Shown here piece by piece: positions 13,274-26,332 of a DNA stretch of 64,000 nucleotides. Every line of letters begins with the position of its first letter. Position 1 is the stretch's first letter. Made by a program: the position numbers and the translations under genes. The notes under the pieces were generated by a model. It saw only the letters and a program-made list of their open reading frames with translations, made no database searches and was not told the DNA's origin. The stretch covers positions 1 to 64,000 of the forward strand of contig NDFF03000370.1 in assembly GCA_002150815.3 (NCBI GenBank), read 5' to 3'. This DNA is from Grammothele lineata. Its lineage: Eukaryota > Basidiomycota > Agaricomycetes > Polyporales > Polyporaceae.

Positions 13274-13602
13274 TCACGCAGACTCGGAGCGGGCGGGCAG
13301 AGGATTTCTGCGCCGTGTGACACGCTCAGCGCGAAGCTGACTCGATCATCGACAACGGGAAAGGTTATCTTATCTTGCCGATGGCCGCTTTGAATCCCGC
13401 GAGCGCGAACTTTCAAGCAGGGGAGGAGAAAGCAAGAAAGCATCGGTATATTCTATGGCTAGGCTATTGTAGTTCTACTCGGATGGGTCTTAGTATGTCA
13501 GCGTACTTTTATCCGCGTGTGTTCTAGCTAGGACATCGTCTCTCAGCGTTTCGTCGAGATCGTAAAGTCAGTCGTGTAGCATGTATCATGGCCTCCCTCC
13601 TC
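13274..13602. other. Short intergenic region
   Basis: About 330 bp between the 5' end of the histidyl-tRNA synthetase gene and the 3' end of the phosphotransferase gene, both on the minus strand. It should contain the synthetase promoter; no clear TATA box is seen. Confidence 0.4.
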
Positions 13603-15484
13603 TCATTGCCGCTTCCCGTTCACCTGCGTGGCAGAAACCCACTCTCCTGCCTTGTCCTTCTTCCTGACCGTGAAGCACGCGATTCCCAGGTAGTTCGTAA
13701 TGTCGTTGATGACGAGGTAGCAGAAGCGCGCATACGAGAGGAACGCCATCGCAAGCGTCAGGTAGACGAATAACGCAGTGCGCTGCATCGTCGTCTGAAT
13801 TAGAGGCGGACTACGACGAGGAACGGTCATCAGCTAAGGTCAACCCCGAAAATGCAGGCAGGCCTACCGGTTGATGAGCAGGGGCAGGTTCGCGTCCACC
13901 GCGCCGACGATGCTCCAGATCCACATCGAGTCCCACCATGGGAAAGGCTGCTTCGTGACATGCGCGAGGATGATGCGTGACACCTGGTGCGCAAACTGCA
14001 AGCCCCATGCGCAAAGGAAAGGTACGAACAGCGCCGAGTGCAGGATCCGTGACTCGTCGTACGACGGCGAAGAGAGCCAGAAGACCTCAATGGCAACGGA
14101 AATGGGGAAAGGCAGGAGCATTAGAAGAGGAGCGACGGGGTTCTTCTTCTTGGCTACTCGGGCCTTGAAGACGTTGAAGGAACTAGAGTAACACCCCGGT
14201 CGGATGTGGTAGACATGCATCAACGACAAGTAGAGCTCACCTTGTGACGATATTCATGGCAAGAACGACGCCTCCGAATACCATGGCAGCATCGTTTAAG
14301 CCCAATCTAGGGATATATTCTAGCGCAAGGGGGTATTTCTCTAGTCCAGTAGTGGCGAGGAAGTCGCGATCCCAGAAGTTCGTGCCTAAGCCAGCAGTCT
14401 TCAGCATGTAAAAAACACAGGCATGTTCAGAGAAACACGCACCTGCAAAGCCGGTAATGATGTAAACTATAACAATGGTCAGAATGCCCTCGACCGGCCC
14501 AGAGAAGTGTCCGAGATAAAGTTGGCCTATCACCAGGTGTCAGAGAACATTCATACTTTGTAGATACAACGTACCAGTGTGGTACTCCTCCCATGTCGTT
14601 AGATAGAAGTTGGCGAGTGTCGCGATCTGCGATGAGACAGTCCACCACGACCGGCCGAGGTTCAAGGCACGCGCGCAGAGTACTACCTCGAGCTGTGCGA
14701 GCCCCATGAGCGCTCCCAGTTATCGCCCGCCATAGTAGGGGGAGGGGCGTACTGTCGTATTGAGAGCGTCGCATCCATGGTCAAACAGCTCTCCCAAAGG
14801 CCCGGCCATGCCCGTCCTCCTCGCCTGTTTCCTGTAGTCCACCGCCACCGCCGAAGACATGATCAGCACGCGACCTCTAGCACTCTACACGAGGTGACTG
14901 GAACGTACCCATCGATAGCGTCCAGGCTCTGGTACATGAACAGCCCTGCAGCCCACCTGCACGCGCGCGCACACGTTCAGCATCCTTCTCCCTCACGCGA
15001 CCGCTCAGGGGGTGTATGAGTGCTGACACACGTACGTGAAGTAGACCCACTGCGGCGGCCCCTCTGCGCCATCCTTCTCGGTGAGGAACTTGGGGTCGAA
15101 GTAGAGCAGGGTCGCGAAGTTTGTCAGGACGAGCGAAAGCCCGGTGAGCGTGATCTTGGGGAGCACAGCACAAGTGTCAGTGACAGCGGGGAAAGGGGGG
15201 TGATCAGGGGCAGGACGCACGGTGTTGGGCGCGACGGACGTCGGCCAGAGGGTGACGAACCACGTCCAGAACGGATTGAGCACATAGCGCGACACGAGCG
15301 ACCTGATGGCGGAGAGCGGGGACCAAGGGCGAGTGGGTGCGGGGTAGGGGGCGGGGGCGGGGGTGGAACGCGGTCAGAACGAGGCCTCCGGAAATAGCAG
15401 CGGGGGAAGAAAGACGCACTTGTCGACGCCCTTGTAGGCGTACCTGCTGAGGTTGTCGAGCGCGTGCTTGGGGATGTAGCCCAT
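13603..15484 (-). CDS. CDP-alcohol phosphotransferase (EPT1/CPT1 type)
   Basis: Integral ER/Golgi membrane enzyme of the Kennedy pathway that transfers phosphoethanolamine or phosphocholine from its CDP form to diacylglycerol. Starts [12 protein letters not shown] at 15484. The diagnostic CDP-alcohol signature DG-x2-AR-x8-G-x3-D-x3-D is assembled across an intron: [26 protein letters not shown]. Exon joins recovered by eye include GVDK|SLVSRY and APNT|ITLTGL. Several hydrophobic spans follow ([55 protein letters not shown]), matching the multi-pass fold. The C-terminus ([15 protein letters not shown]) is conserved in this family. Whether it prefers ethanolamine or choline cannot be told from sequence alone. 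Confidence 0.93.
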
Positions 15485-15981
15485 CGTCCGGTGCGTGCGG
15501 GGACCGAGAGGCAGGTGTCGCAGACTATGTACGCTGGCACAGGGGACGCTACGAAAGAGACAGCAGCAGTCTGCCTCTTGTGATTCTCTCGGCCGCGCCC
15601 CTGCCGCCATGTAAATTCTCCCTCGTCGCGCTACGTCACACGCACGTGCGTCGCGCACCTCGTCATTCCGCTCCCCCTTGCTAACCCTCTCCCTCTACTC
15701 ACTCCAATGTCAACGCTATAATGTGAGCGCGCGGCTTACCGTTACGACCACGACAGTGTGAGCGGTGTAACTGCGTTCTATTCAATGACTACTCTTACAC
15801 GCGCTATCAACAGGCATTACATAGTCATCCCCCTATCGTATAAGTAGATCCGTAAACCATGTGCAACAAGAAGGCCGCATTCAAAACAACATCAAAACGG
15901 CATACCAAAGCGGACACAGCGCAATCGACAGAACGACGAGTCCACCCCAATCCTAACAGTCCACAGTGCGCACCACGATAC
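15485..15981. other. Intergenic, no gene seen
   Basis: About 500 bp between two minus-strand genes: the promoter of the phosphotransferase gene and the 3' UTR of the first Zn2Cys6 gene. No RNA gene or repeat noted. Confidence 0.45.
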
Positions 15982-18900
15982 TCAGAACCCGAGCTGCTCG
16001 ACGAACGCCTGCCACGTCGCGTCAAGCACCGGCGGTCCGCTGCCATTCAGCGAGAAGCCCGCGGGCAGCCCGTTCGTCTCTGGCGTCGCCGTCGTTGGCG
16101 GTACCGGAGGAGGCGGCCCCTGCCCGTTCATCCACACGTCCGGGCTCGCACCCGCCCCGCTCCCGCTGCTCGCAGGCGTCGCGCCCACCGAGCCCGAGCC
16201 CGAGCCCGACGCCGCAGGCGTGGGCGGCACGATCCCGTACCCGATCGTGCCCCCGGGCCCGAAATCGAAGTCGGGGAAGAGCGCGAAGTCGGGGTGGCGC
16301 GGGTCGAACGCGTCCGTCGGGAAGTCCATCATCGTGAACTGCGCCTGCCCGCCCGGCCCCCCGCCGGGAGTGGCGCCGTTCGCACCGCCCGCGGCGCCGT
16401 CCGCACCGAACGCGCCGATCTCGAACGCGCGCATGTCTTGGACGATCGTCGGGTGGATCAGGTCCGCTTGCACGAACGGCTCGCACATCCCTGGGGCTGC
16501 GCCGTGGATGCCGTTCGCCGCGGCGGCGGCGTTCGCGCGCCGCGTTGACGGGCAGAACGGGACGTTCTCGGGGTCTGGAGAGATTAGGTGGGTCTTTCCG
16601 CCGAGCCGGTCGAGCTCGCTGTGCATCCGAAGAGCGTCCTCGGACGCGTGCACCTTGTTCATGGCGTCGTGCGCTTGCTTGCGCATCCGGCGGACAACAT
16701 CCTGGACGCCAATCATAATTCAGGACACGCTGCTGTACATAGCAAAGTAGGAAGATACGCACCGCATTGTTGGAGGCGATCTGACTACCCTTGCCCGCGG
16801 CCTCTTCGAACAGCTCGCACAACCTATCCAGCTCAGACAGCGACGACTTGGCCAAGTTTGTCGAGGGCGCGCGGATCACGAGCAGACACATCACGATCTA
16901 TATGAACCAACGTGTCTGAGCGGCAGGTGCGCGAGCAACTGAGAAGGGAAGACTTACGGCAGCAGCCAGCGTATACGACCACAGGATGCTGAGCCGACCT
17001 GCAATACCGGGTAGCATTTTGAACGAGCATCTTGCGATGGCGATGATCCGCCACGCTGAGCGGTATATGGCCATTACGGAGGGACCATAGCGGTGCTTCA
17101 ATGGGTCGAGAGGCATGTCGTTGATGGCTTGGGAGAAGTACGCCCGGTGCAAGTTCAACAAGGCTGGATAGATGATCGGTCAATCTTAGTGGAGTCAAGA
17201 AGACACAACAAACAACGTACTCGTTTCCTTCAACAACGTGCCCACCAGTCGCTGCAGCGTAGGCGTCTGTGACATGTCCATCGTACACGGCTGGTCGATC
17301 GAGTCATACGTCACACGCAGGACGTCCGGCACCGGGAAGTCGCGGACGCGCTTGTCGAGCGCCATCACTTTGGCATACGACGGCGCCTTGGACGCGAACG
17401 CTGTCGTCATGATCGAGTACAGCAGCTTCGTGTAATGCCAGGTCCAGACATGGACTGACGTCATGTATGAGCAACTAGTGATGGGCGTAGAAGCTAGGAA
17501 AGGGCTCACAGATGGCGTCCTCCCCCTTCTCGTTCTCGCCGCACGACGCTGCGAGGTCTTTTGGTATCTCGCAGTCAACGAAGGCGAGGTTGATCGTCGG
17601 CGGCCGCCCGAAGCCGAAACTCTGCAGGAACATGCATCAATGTTGGCTCGGTGTCACATTCACGATACGTAGTATGCGCACCAGCCATGTATCTTGGAAG
17701 AAGAGCTGCCAGAAAGTTCGGCTTCGCTGTGCGCTGGACTCGGCATCCAAGCGCCACCTATCACTGTTCATGTCTGCAAGAAACGTTAGCTATTGCTACG
17801 CTTGGTCTGTCGCCATAGAGCACATACGCAAGCCAATCTAAGGAGAGATTGAGTATGACTGGCGGAATTAATGAATCAAATGCTCACGCTGTGACCAAGT
17901 TTGACAGCATGTCCGATGACCATCCACGCCTTGTGGGACCCCGTATGCGCAGGCTCGCAGTCGCTCATCTCCAGATACTGGCTCATGTATATCTATAGCC
18001 AGAATGAACGGCGCGACGACTGGTTAACTCGGCGAGAAGACGCACCAGGGTCTGTATGGCTGTCAGGGTAGTGTCGTGTGCGGGAGGCGCAAATCGCAGA
18101 GCAACCCGAGCAAGAAGGTAGTACTCGTGAGCCTCGGCCGAGTAAGGCGGGGAATCCAGATCCCAGAGAGTCCCCAGCGCAAAGATCATCCACATGAGGG
18201 ATAGCTGGTGCGTGGTGGCGATGTTACACTTGTGTCTACACGAGAAATCAGCCGAGTCTGAAGAAACGAGCGCATATAGGACGCACTTCCAAGTCTGGTA
18301 CGCTAGTGACACTATGTCGTCGAAGACGTATCGTCGAGGAAGGGGGTACCACCTGTGCTGGAGCGATAAGGGACCCGCGAGAACGGGATGATAGGTAGCT
18401 CACATGAAGGCTCCAAACTCGAGGAACTTTTCCGACAAAGCACAAGCTTTCGACAATGGGGGCAGAAGGTTGAGGATCTCGGCACCGATGTCAACGTTTT
18501 GGCAAGGAACATCCAGTTCCATGCTGGCCTCCTTAATCAGCTCTTCGGAGAGTCGAGGCAGTTTGAGCGGCTCGTGAGCCTTGACCCGTTCAGGGGCCTA
18601 CAAAAGCGCTCAGTACAGCGTTGAGGCAGAGCTTGTGGAGGGAGCCTACGTGGATCAGGTACTGAGAAGGAGTCCGTTAGACTTGTACGCCACGCGCGGT
18701 GTCGACGACGGGACGTACCTCCGACCTCGACGTTTGTCCGAAGAACCGTGTCTCGCCGCGGGGCCCAAGCGTCAACGTGCCTAACAAGGATGAGGTTCGC
18801 TTTCCGAAATCCTTCGAGCAGTTCAACGCGTACCGAATGCATCGAGAGCGTCCTCCTCTTCGGCAGACAATGACGGCCCCTCGAGAGACGAGTCCGTGAG

Positions 18901-19690
18901 CGGAGAGTCTGCGCTGGGCGGGCCAGACGGTATCGCGCCGGATACAGCCCCGTTGGTGGAGTTGGGATCTTTGAGGAGAGGGTGGGGCTCGTCTGAGACG
19001 GCAGCGTGGATGGTACGAAGTGCGTTCTCAAGCGCATGCGAACGCTGTTGCAAAAAGTCAATCTTCTTCTTGAGGTCCTCGACGTCCGCAACGGCTTGTC
19101 TATGGCGACGTCACTTGTGAGTTCAGCGCCCCTCGGGACCGAAGAAGAAGCGTACCTGGTCCCTTTCCCGCCGGTGATCAACGCGCCTACGCAAGCCCAC
19201 GCATTTATTATAGGTGCCATTCATGAAGGCTGGTATTGCTTGACGTACCATCGGGACACAACGCCGCGCATCCTCGTTTGGTGCACGTCTCGCAGGGGAC
19301 CTGGTGAACTACGCGTCAGCGCCGCTCGTCGGGGTAAAGCAACACAGCGGCGAGGGTGTACTACGCGCGTAGGTGCGTGTCGGCAGCTGTAGCAGCGACA
19401 GCGGGCCGCGGACAAGCTCGCGGAACGGGGAACAGGACTAGTGACGCAAGCCATATTGACACTCACCTTACGATCGCAACGCAGCTTCAACCTATCTCCG
19501 GTCGGGACCCGCGCTCAGCCCCATACGGCTCACGAGCTCGACGAACAAAAGCGTGAGCATATGCTTACCTGCGGCACTCGGCGCACGATACGGGGACCCT
19601 GCCAGGCCTCTTCCTCTGCTTGGGCGGGTCGGAGCTGCTTCCACAATTCGAGTCGGGAGAGTTCTTGTCCGTACTCTTGACCGGCGGCAT
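15982..19690 (-). CDS. Zn2Cys6 transcription factor, copy A
   Basis: Fungal binuclear-cluster regulator. The N-terminus (MPPVKSTDKN from ATG 19690) leads into CAEC-RRLKLRCDRK-VPCETC-KRGC, the six-cysteine zinc cluster, split by introns after CAECR and after CDRK. A heptad-like helix and the phrase AVSDEPHPLL follow, then TLG-x-A-x-FFG-type sequence. The middle contains the fungal-specific transcription factor domain (PF04082 type), with YLEMSDCEPAHTGSHKAW and GHAVKLG near 17900. The helical C-terminal half includes ELDRLGGKTHLISPDP and a Gly/Pro/Ser-rich tail, ending TWQAFVEQLGF at 15982. More than ten short introns. It is a tandem paralog of the next gene, in the same orientation about 740 bp away. 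Targets are unknown; neither the carbohydrate genes nor the oxygenase nearby is shown to be regulated by it. Confidence 0.9.
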
Positions 19691-20430
19691 GTTCGCACGC
19701 GTGTAGTCGTGTAGTCGTGCTTTCCTATCCCGGGGCGAGGTGGGAACGTAACAAAGCGTGGACGTCGGGGCTGCACTAGTGAAGTGGGGGTACGAGGAGT
19801 GTTCTAGCGTGTAGAGGGTAGGGTCTTGAGTGCGGAGGAGAGGGCCTGAACGTGTTTGTCAGCAGGCTGCGTCTCCATCGCGGGGCGCCTGCTTTAGATC
19901 GCTTTATAACAGCTCTACGAATTGCATTCAATCTAGATGATTCGATCCCCCTAGTCCAGATCAAATGCAGTGCGGACTCGGGAAGCCTGAGCGCGATGCG
20001 AAGTTGGGCGGGACGATGAATCCGGTACTAATCATACAAGAAGTACAGCCGCTAGATCCAATCCGCGTACACGATGACCTCCTGCAACCTCAGATGAAGC
20101 GTACATACACGACACCTGCTGCTCCGGCAGGCCAAGCTCCGACTCCAAGATTATGAACGCTATTAGTGCCGCCGGGAAACCGCTCGTCCACCTCCATCAT
20201 ACCCCGCAAGTTATACACCAACCCATTCCCGCGGATCCTCCGACCACATGGGAAGGAAGATGCTCTCGAGCTGACGACCATCGAAACACCGACAATTTCA
20301 CGCCCTTATCCAGCGCCCGCGGTCACCGTTAGCTCCTCTTGACGTTCCTCGACTGAACCCCCCACCGCATCTTGATCCCCCCGGCTCCTGCCACGACGCA
20401 GACGCAGACGCGCATACAACGTCCGGCCCC
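19691..20430. other. Spacer between the two tandem transcription factor genes
   Basis: Contains the promoter of copy A and the 3' UTR of copy B. A TATA-like TATAAAG lies on the minus strand at 19902-19908, about 210 nt upstream of the copy A start codon. No other gene is evident. Confidence 0.4.
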
Positions 20431-23400
20431 TCAAAGCCCGAGCTGGTCGACGAGCTGCTGCCAGTTCGCCTCCATCTCCGCCACGTTCACCGCCGGCTCC
20501 TGCGCCGCCGGTCCACCCACCCCCGCACCTGCGCCCGGCCCGTTCAGGAAGCCCGCGATCCAGTCAAAGTCCTGTGGCTGCGGCTCGCGCTGCTGCTGCT
20601 GCTGTTGGCCTTGCACTTGCCCCGGTGCCAGCTGACCTACGCCCCCCACACCCGCCGTGCCAGACGGCACGACGCCCTCCATGCCCGCGACGATGAACGC
20701 GTCGAAGTTCCCGGGCGTGACGGGGTACGTCGCGGGCCCGCCCGTCGGGACGTCTTCGAACTCCTGCGGCCGCGGCGGGTCGCGCGCGATCGTGGGCTGG
20801 AGGATGCCGTTCGGGTTGCTCTGCGCCTCGAACACGGACGGCGGGAGCATGCTCTTCTCGATCGTCGCGTAGAGCGCGCGGCCGGCTTGTGAGCCGCAAT
20901 ACGCGACGCGCTCGCCGACGGTTTGGATGAGCTGTGTCTTGCCTCCGAGCCGGTCCAACTCGGCGTTAACTGCGGATGCGTCATGGTCCGCGGCATTGCT
21001 GATCGCGTCGTGCGCACGTTTGCGGAGTTTGCGGAGGACCAGCTAGAAAGCAAAAATGACTGTAAGCATATCGAGGAGTACAGAATAAATTCAAGAGAAC
21101 GTACGATGTTGTTAGACACCACCTGACTTTGCGTTGCCGCCTCCTCAAAGATCGTGCAGACCTTGTTGAGCTCAGTCAATGCTGACTGCGCCATCGGCGA
21201 GGTCGGCGCGCGAGTGATCAAAAGACACAAAATGATCTGACAATCCACAACAAATCAGAATACGTCCTCTCCACAGGACGTTACCCCTACTCACCGCGCA
21301 CGCAAGCGACTGTGACCACTGCAAGCTCATCCGCGCCGTCAGCCGGGGAGCAGCCTTGTACGACGACTCAACAGCATTGATGATCCTCCACGCCGAGCGG
21401 TAGATGACCATCACCGACGCGCCGTACTTGTGGCGGAGCGGATCCTCAGGGGCATCCTTGAGGGCCTGAGAGAGGTACGGACGGTGCAGGTTGAGGTGGG
21501 TCGTCTCCTTGTAGAGCGTGACGAGCATGCTCTGCATGTGCCGCGTCACGCTGTCTGTCGACTCCGCAGAGTCGCGGAGACACGGCGGGTCGGGGAAGTC
21601 GCGGACGCGCTTGTCAAGCTCCATGATCTTGGCGTAGGTAGGAGACTTTGCGGCGAAGGCTTCGGACATGATCGTATGCATGAGCTTCGTAAATTGCCAG
21701 GTCCAAACGTGGACTGATTCGAAAACGTGAGTGCATGTTCTGTGAATGTACGCTGGAGAGATACATACAACCCGTCGACCATCGAGAGCCGTCCACTGCA
21801 GTGATCTCTTCGGGCTGAGGGATTTCACAATCGACGTAAGAGAGCGAGACACTGGGCGGCCGTCCAAACCCGAAACTCTGCGATATGTTAGATCGTCGCA
21901 GTCAAGGATCAAAATGCATAACCCACCAGCCAGGTGTCTTGTGTGAACAGCTGCCAGAAGACACGCCCACGCTTCGCACCCGCTGTGCTGTCAAGTTGCC
22001 ACTTGCAACTAGATACGTCTACATCAACCGTAACATGTGAGTGAACATCGACAAGGAGGAGCCGCTTGACATACGCAAGCCAATCTGAACGGAACGAGGG
22101 AATGTCAGCATGTACCAAAGCCAGCGACAAAAAGCACATACACTAAGCCCCATAGATACCGCATGCCTCGTCAGCATCCACGCTTTATGCGAGGCCGTAT
22201 GCGCTGCCTCACAATCGCTCATTTCCAGATACTGTGCCATATACATCTACGAAACGTGAGGTGAGAAGCGGCCACATCATGTGTAGGGAACAGCATACTA
22301 AAGTTTGAATGGCTGCGAGCGTCGTGTCGTACGCAGGAGGCGCCCATCGAAGGCAAATTCGCGACAAAAGGAAGTATTCTTGTGCCTCGGCTGAGTAAGG
22401 CGGCATGTTCAAATCGAAAAGTGTTGCAAGCGAGAAAATCATGAAAAGAAGCGACATCGCGTGCTTTCGTGAAACATGGCAGTAATCATCGCCGGGTCTA
22501 TCATCGATGAAGTTCAGGAATGGGCAGATGACAAAAGTATAAAACGGACTAACTTGGGCTGTTGATAGATCGCCGCAACGATCTCTGAGTAAACGTATTC
22601 CCTCGGAAGGGGATACCATCTGTGCAACGGTTAGTGGCAGTGGTCGACGAGGTCAACACGATACACCCACAAAAATTTGGAGCATTCAAAGTAGATCTCA
22701 CACAAACGCAGGGCCTCTTCCATAGGTGGGATACAGCCCAGTACTTCCTCGCCCACAGCCATACTTGTGCAGAATACATCGAGCTCTTTACACGCTTCTT
22801 CTATTGAGATGTGCGTCAAGCGAGGGAATCCCTCTGGTTTATCTGCGAAGGGTTTAAGTCGCTCTGGCGCCTACAGGGAACGTTGTGAGCACATTAATCG
22901 AGGTCAGCTAACCTCTAAACCTACGTGAATTAGATACTATAAAGCGTGTCAGCAACGCGGACATCAAGAGGATTATATACTATACTGACCTCCGTCCTCG
23001 ACGTTTGGCCGAAGAACCTCGCTTCGCCACGGTTTCCAAGGGTGAGTGTACCTGATGGGAAGCAGGACGGTCAGTACAAATCAACCCAGCCTGCAGGAAG
23101 TGGTAAAGATTCGTACCAAACGAGTCTATCACATCGTCTTCTTCCTCTTGAGTCACTGTCTGGGGCGACGATGACGTTTGAGAGCCGCTGGAGCTGGGAC
23201 CGGGCCCGCCAGGAGATTCCGTCGGCGAGAGTGATGAAGTGGACGGCGTGTCTCTCAACAGCGGATGAGGCTCGTCCGAGACAGCTGCTTGCATTGCAGC
23301 CAAAGCAGCTTCAAGCTGGGCGACTTTATCCCTTAATTCTTCTACTTCTGCGGCGGCCTTAAGTCTGCGCGATAAGGATTAGCCTTGTTTACCAGTAGCG

Positions 23401-23866
23401 CCACCCGAATGGCAAACGTACTTTGGTCCCTTCGTGGTTGGCAAAGATCCTACAGGCGGAACCTATCAGCTACAGATGAAGTATATGCACATGAGAAGAC
23501 CACTGACCATCGGGACAGAGGGCAGCACAGCCCCTTTTCGTGCAAGACTCGCATGGAACCTTCACCGCAGATGTCAGAAGTGTATGTGTATATGTGCCAT
23601 GAAAGAAGCGAACCGACCTGACGATCACAGCGCAACTTGAGCCTAAAATGCCGGGGGTATCAGACCCTTCATGTCTTCCGTTCGGGGATGGAGGGGGACG
23701 AGAATAAGACCGGACGCGGAACAGAAACGCACCTGCGGCATTCAGCACAGGAGACGGGGACCCTTCCAGGCTTGCGGCGCTGCTTTTCTGCAGCTGATGC
23801 AGCGCTTCCCGAGGCGAGCTGTGAGTCCCTGTCGGCCGAGCTCCCGTTGTTTCTGAGAGGAGCCAT
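20431..23866 (-). CDS. Zn2Cys6 transcription factor, copy B
   Basis: Paralog of copy A with the same architecture. From ATG 23866 (MAPLRNNGSS) it has a basic run (KQRRKPGRVPV) and the zinc cluster CAEC, LKLRCDRQ, VPCESCTKRGC, split by introns at the same places as in copy A. Next is a coiled-coil-like helix (VEELRDKVAQLEAAL) with AVSDEPHPLL, an acidic linker, and the PF04082-type core with YLEMSDCEAAHTASHKAW, SFGFGRPPS-like sequence, KIMELDKRVRDFP and NLHRPYLSQALKD. The tail contains ELDRLGGKTQLIQT and ends WQQLVDQLGL at 20431. An ATG 54 nt further upstream (23920) is in frame; 23866 is preferred because the two paralogs then begin at comparable distances from the zinc cluster. Shared intron positions and the shared C-terminal motif (LDRLGGKT, then QxxVxQLG at the end) show a tandem gene duplication. 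Confidence 0.9.
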
Positions 23867-23958
23867 GTGAGAGCGCGTATGCCGGTCGGTAGTTGCTGCT
23901 GTGCGTGCTGCTCGGGCCACGGCCAGTGAGTATTATCGCGCGCGGACAACGCCCCCGC

Positions 23959-23966
23959 CCTTTAAA
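23959..23966 (-). promoter_or_regulatory. TATA-like element of transcription factor copy B
   Basis: On the minus strand CCTTTAAAGG-like sequence stands about 95 nt upstream of the copy B ATG, inside a GC-rich context. Position fits a core promoter; assignment rests on position only. Confidence 0.35.
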
Positions 23967-24230
23967 GGCCGATCGGGAGCACCTCCTCGATCCCGTGCTA
24001 CGCCAAAAGCAGTCCTCCCACGTGGCGAATTTGATCTCCTCCTGCTTTCGCGCCCGATTAGCGCTCGTCTCGGGGCCTTCAAAGGCTTGCCGAACTGACT
24101 CGGTCTCTGACGCGCCCCCACTCACTTCTCCGGCATCCTTCTAGTCTTCATTTACAAAGGTGGCCGACTCTACTGAACGCCTCTGGTCAATGTTGATAAG
24201 CAACATTTCTCTCTAAGCCTCGAAGCGCTC

Positions 24231-25103
24231 GTGGCAGATAACAACCCTTCCCTTTCCTCTTCCTGGACAAATTACCTAGCCCGCTGGCATACACGCGCCC
24301 CGCTTATACGCCTAGGTCACTTTCTCGACGCCCAATCCCCGGTTGCGCACCTTGTGCGTGGCTCAAGCACCATACTGATGGATCACATCTATCTGCGCAT
24401 ACTCAGCTTGTCAGACATCCTAGGGCAGCAATTCTCCCACCAGGAGACTAAGGCCGTAATTTCCCTTCACCCAGAGAGATGAGACGGCTAGCAGGTGACC
24501 GATGACGCCTCGCACAAACCGTGGAAGCCCGAGAAGACTTGAAAACGAGGTCCAACGTTCTCCGTGCGTCCCTGTTCTTTACGTCTTAGGTGCCCTCGGC
24601 ATTTCTATCCGGGCGTAGGGATGTCGAGGACAACCGCAGTTCATGTATTCTTGCGCATCTTCCGTCAGCTAGCCTTTCAGTGAACAACGCGTCCTATTGC
24701 TTTCTCCTAATCGCGATACATCCCATACCGAGTGGTGTAAAGGCTCGTCACCCAGCGTTCAGCCTCGCATTTGAAGCAGCTCGAAACTATGAATTTAAAG
24801 TGCACGGCTGACGAAGGCTCTTATTCTTTTTTCGTAGTACCCAATGCCATGAGCCTGCCTTGCATCAACTTCAAGTACGCCCTTCATGCACTTGGACTTT
24901 TTGTTGCTAAGCACTGGAGTGCCTTGCAAGCCATCACTTCGCGACAATTGGAAGGTCTAACATCGGCTACGATCACATCGGCACATAGGCGATCAATGCT
25001 ATCATTCCTTCAACATACACTGGACACTAGTCACATTAACCAGTATAGCACTCGCCTAATACGATATAAGAGTAAGCTCCGTGCCCTGAGGATGGCCAGG
25101 TGA
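24231..25103 (+). pseudogene. Possible decayed BTB/POZ-like gene
   Basis: Three consecutive short plus-strand frames carry faint resemblance, in order, to the large basidiomycete BTB-domain family. The first (24231-24482) has an HIYLRILSLSDILGQQF segment where BTB proteins have the helix following the HK(Y/L)-L-S motif. The second (24590-24811) has SYCFLLIAIHPIPSG and then AFEAARNYEF, like the L-L-x-Y-P-x-P and A-x-E-A-A-x-K-Y elements. The third (24771-25103) has FKYALHALGLFVAKHW, like the C-terminal helical part. The frames are not joined by convincing splice sites and each is interrupted, so if the relation is real this is a relic or a gene whose introns I cannot place. Weak evidence. Confidence 0.25.
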
Positions 25104-26332
25104 AGAGCTGGGCTCTTCCCGACCCATTGATAGGTCTGGTGGTTTCTCTGAGAAGCAACGTGTGTATGCCGGTACCATGGAGAGTAGGACCAGAGCGATC
25201 TCATCTGAGGTCTCGCTCGAGTCGGCCGATCTCACCCCGACATGTACAAGTCGAATGGAGAACGGCTCCGTAGACCGGCGGCGCGCACTTGGGAGATTCG
25301 TCGCAATCGCACTGTGTCGCATCATGACAGATCACGAGTGTCTCTGCGAGCGGCTGCGTTCCCCTTTGAGCGCAATAGAAACCCGATTCGCTGTGTAAAC
25401 TGTACGGCATGCGCCATCCTGGAGTCTGGACATAATCGGCCGACTCCTCATCGGACTCGGAGGAAGTACGAACCTACGCTCTTTGCCGAGGCAGCTCCAG
25501 TCTGCAGCCTACCGAGGGCTCCTGAGAGCTGCTGTCTAGTACCCGGGTGGGGCCAGACTTCTTCGACTCGAAGTCGATCCAAGATCTACGAAGCCGAGTA
25601 CAATGATCTTGCTTTTCTGCACATTTTTCGTGCTCCTCCTCCGGGCGTCTGAACAAGCTTCGAAACGGCTGCGCCTGTCTCGTCTGACTTGAAATGATAG
25701 CCCACACCATTGGAGGTCCGACCCATGACCGCGGTTTCGTCGCGTAGAAACAGAGGTTAGAAATCTCCACTCCACTTCCCCCCCATTCACGCGCCGCGCC
25801 CGACCCTGACCGGCCAGATCTCGAGCGACCCCTTCCGGTTCGAGTACGGCCCACACATGTCGTACGAGCGTGCCGGGCCACGCCTCGCGGCGTAGCGAAC
25901 CTAACCCTCCCCCTCCCATTCTCAGCGATCCGCCGACCCGAAATACCTCGGGCTGCCGTACGCTCGCCCCGGTGAGCGGGGCGCAGCACACCTCGGACAA
26001 GCGCAAAGCCCCACATACGCACGACATGCGGTGCGCCCGCCAATAGGCCCACTTCACAGGCAAGGCAAAGGCTACGCCACCCGAGAGCCTTCGGCGTGCG
26101 CCTGCGCATTGCGTATACGTCTCGAGCGGGCGGGTATTTAGGCTCGCGAGCGGAGGCGAAGGTCAAAAGAATCTCCCTTCCTTCCGTCTCAGCCCCTTCG
26201 TTCTCTCTCCCCCACATTCTGTACCTAGCTTCTGGACCCGCGCTCGCTTCCGCGCACGCTGCCTGCCGCCCTGATCCTCGATCTGACTTGACGAACTGAC
26301 GACCCCCGACGCGAACAACAACGACACCCACC
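25104..26332. other. Intergenic, no supported gene
   Basis: Long open frames on the minus strand (for example 25474-26352) are GC-driven and lack motifs. A TATTTAG element at 26135-26141 lies about 190 nt before the next start codon and may serve as its core promoter. Confidence 0.4.

Noticed and set aside
15859..16548. 229-codon plus-strand Arg-rich frame
   Set aside because: Shadow of the C-terminal exon of Zn2Cys6 copy A.
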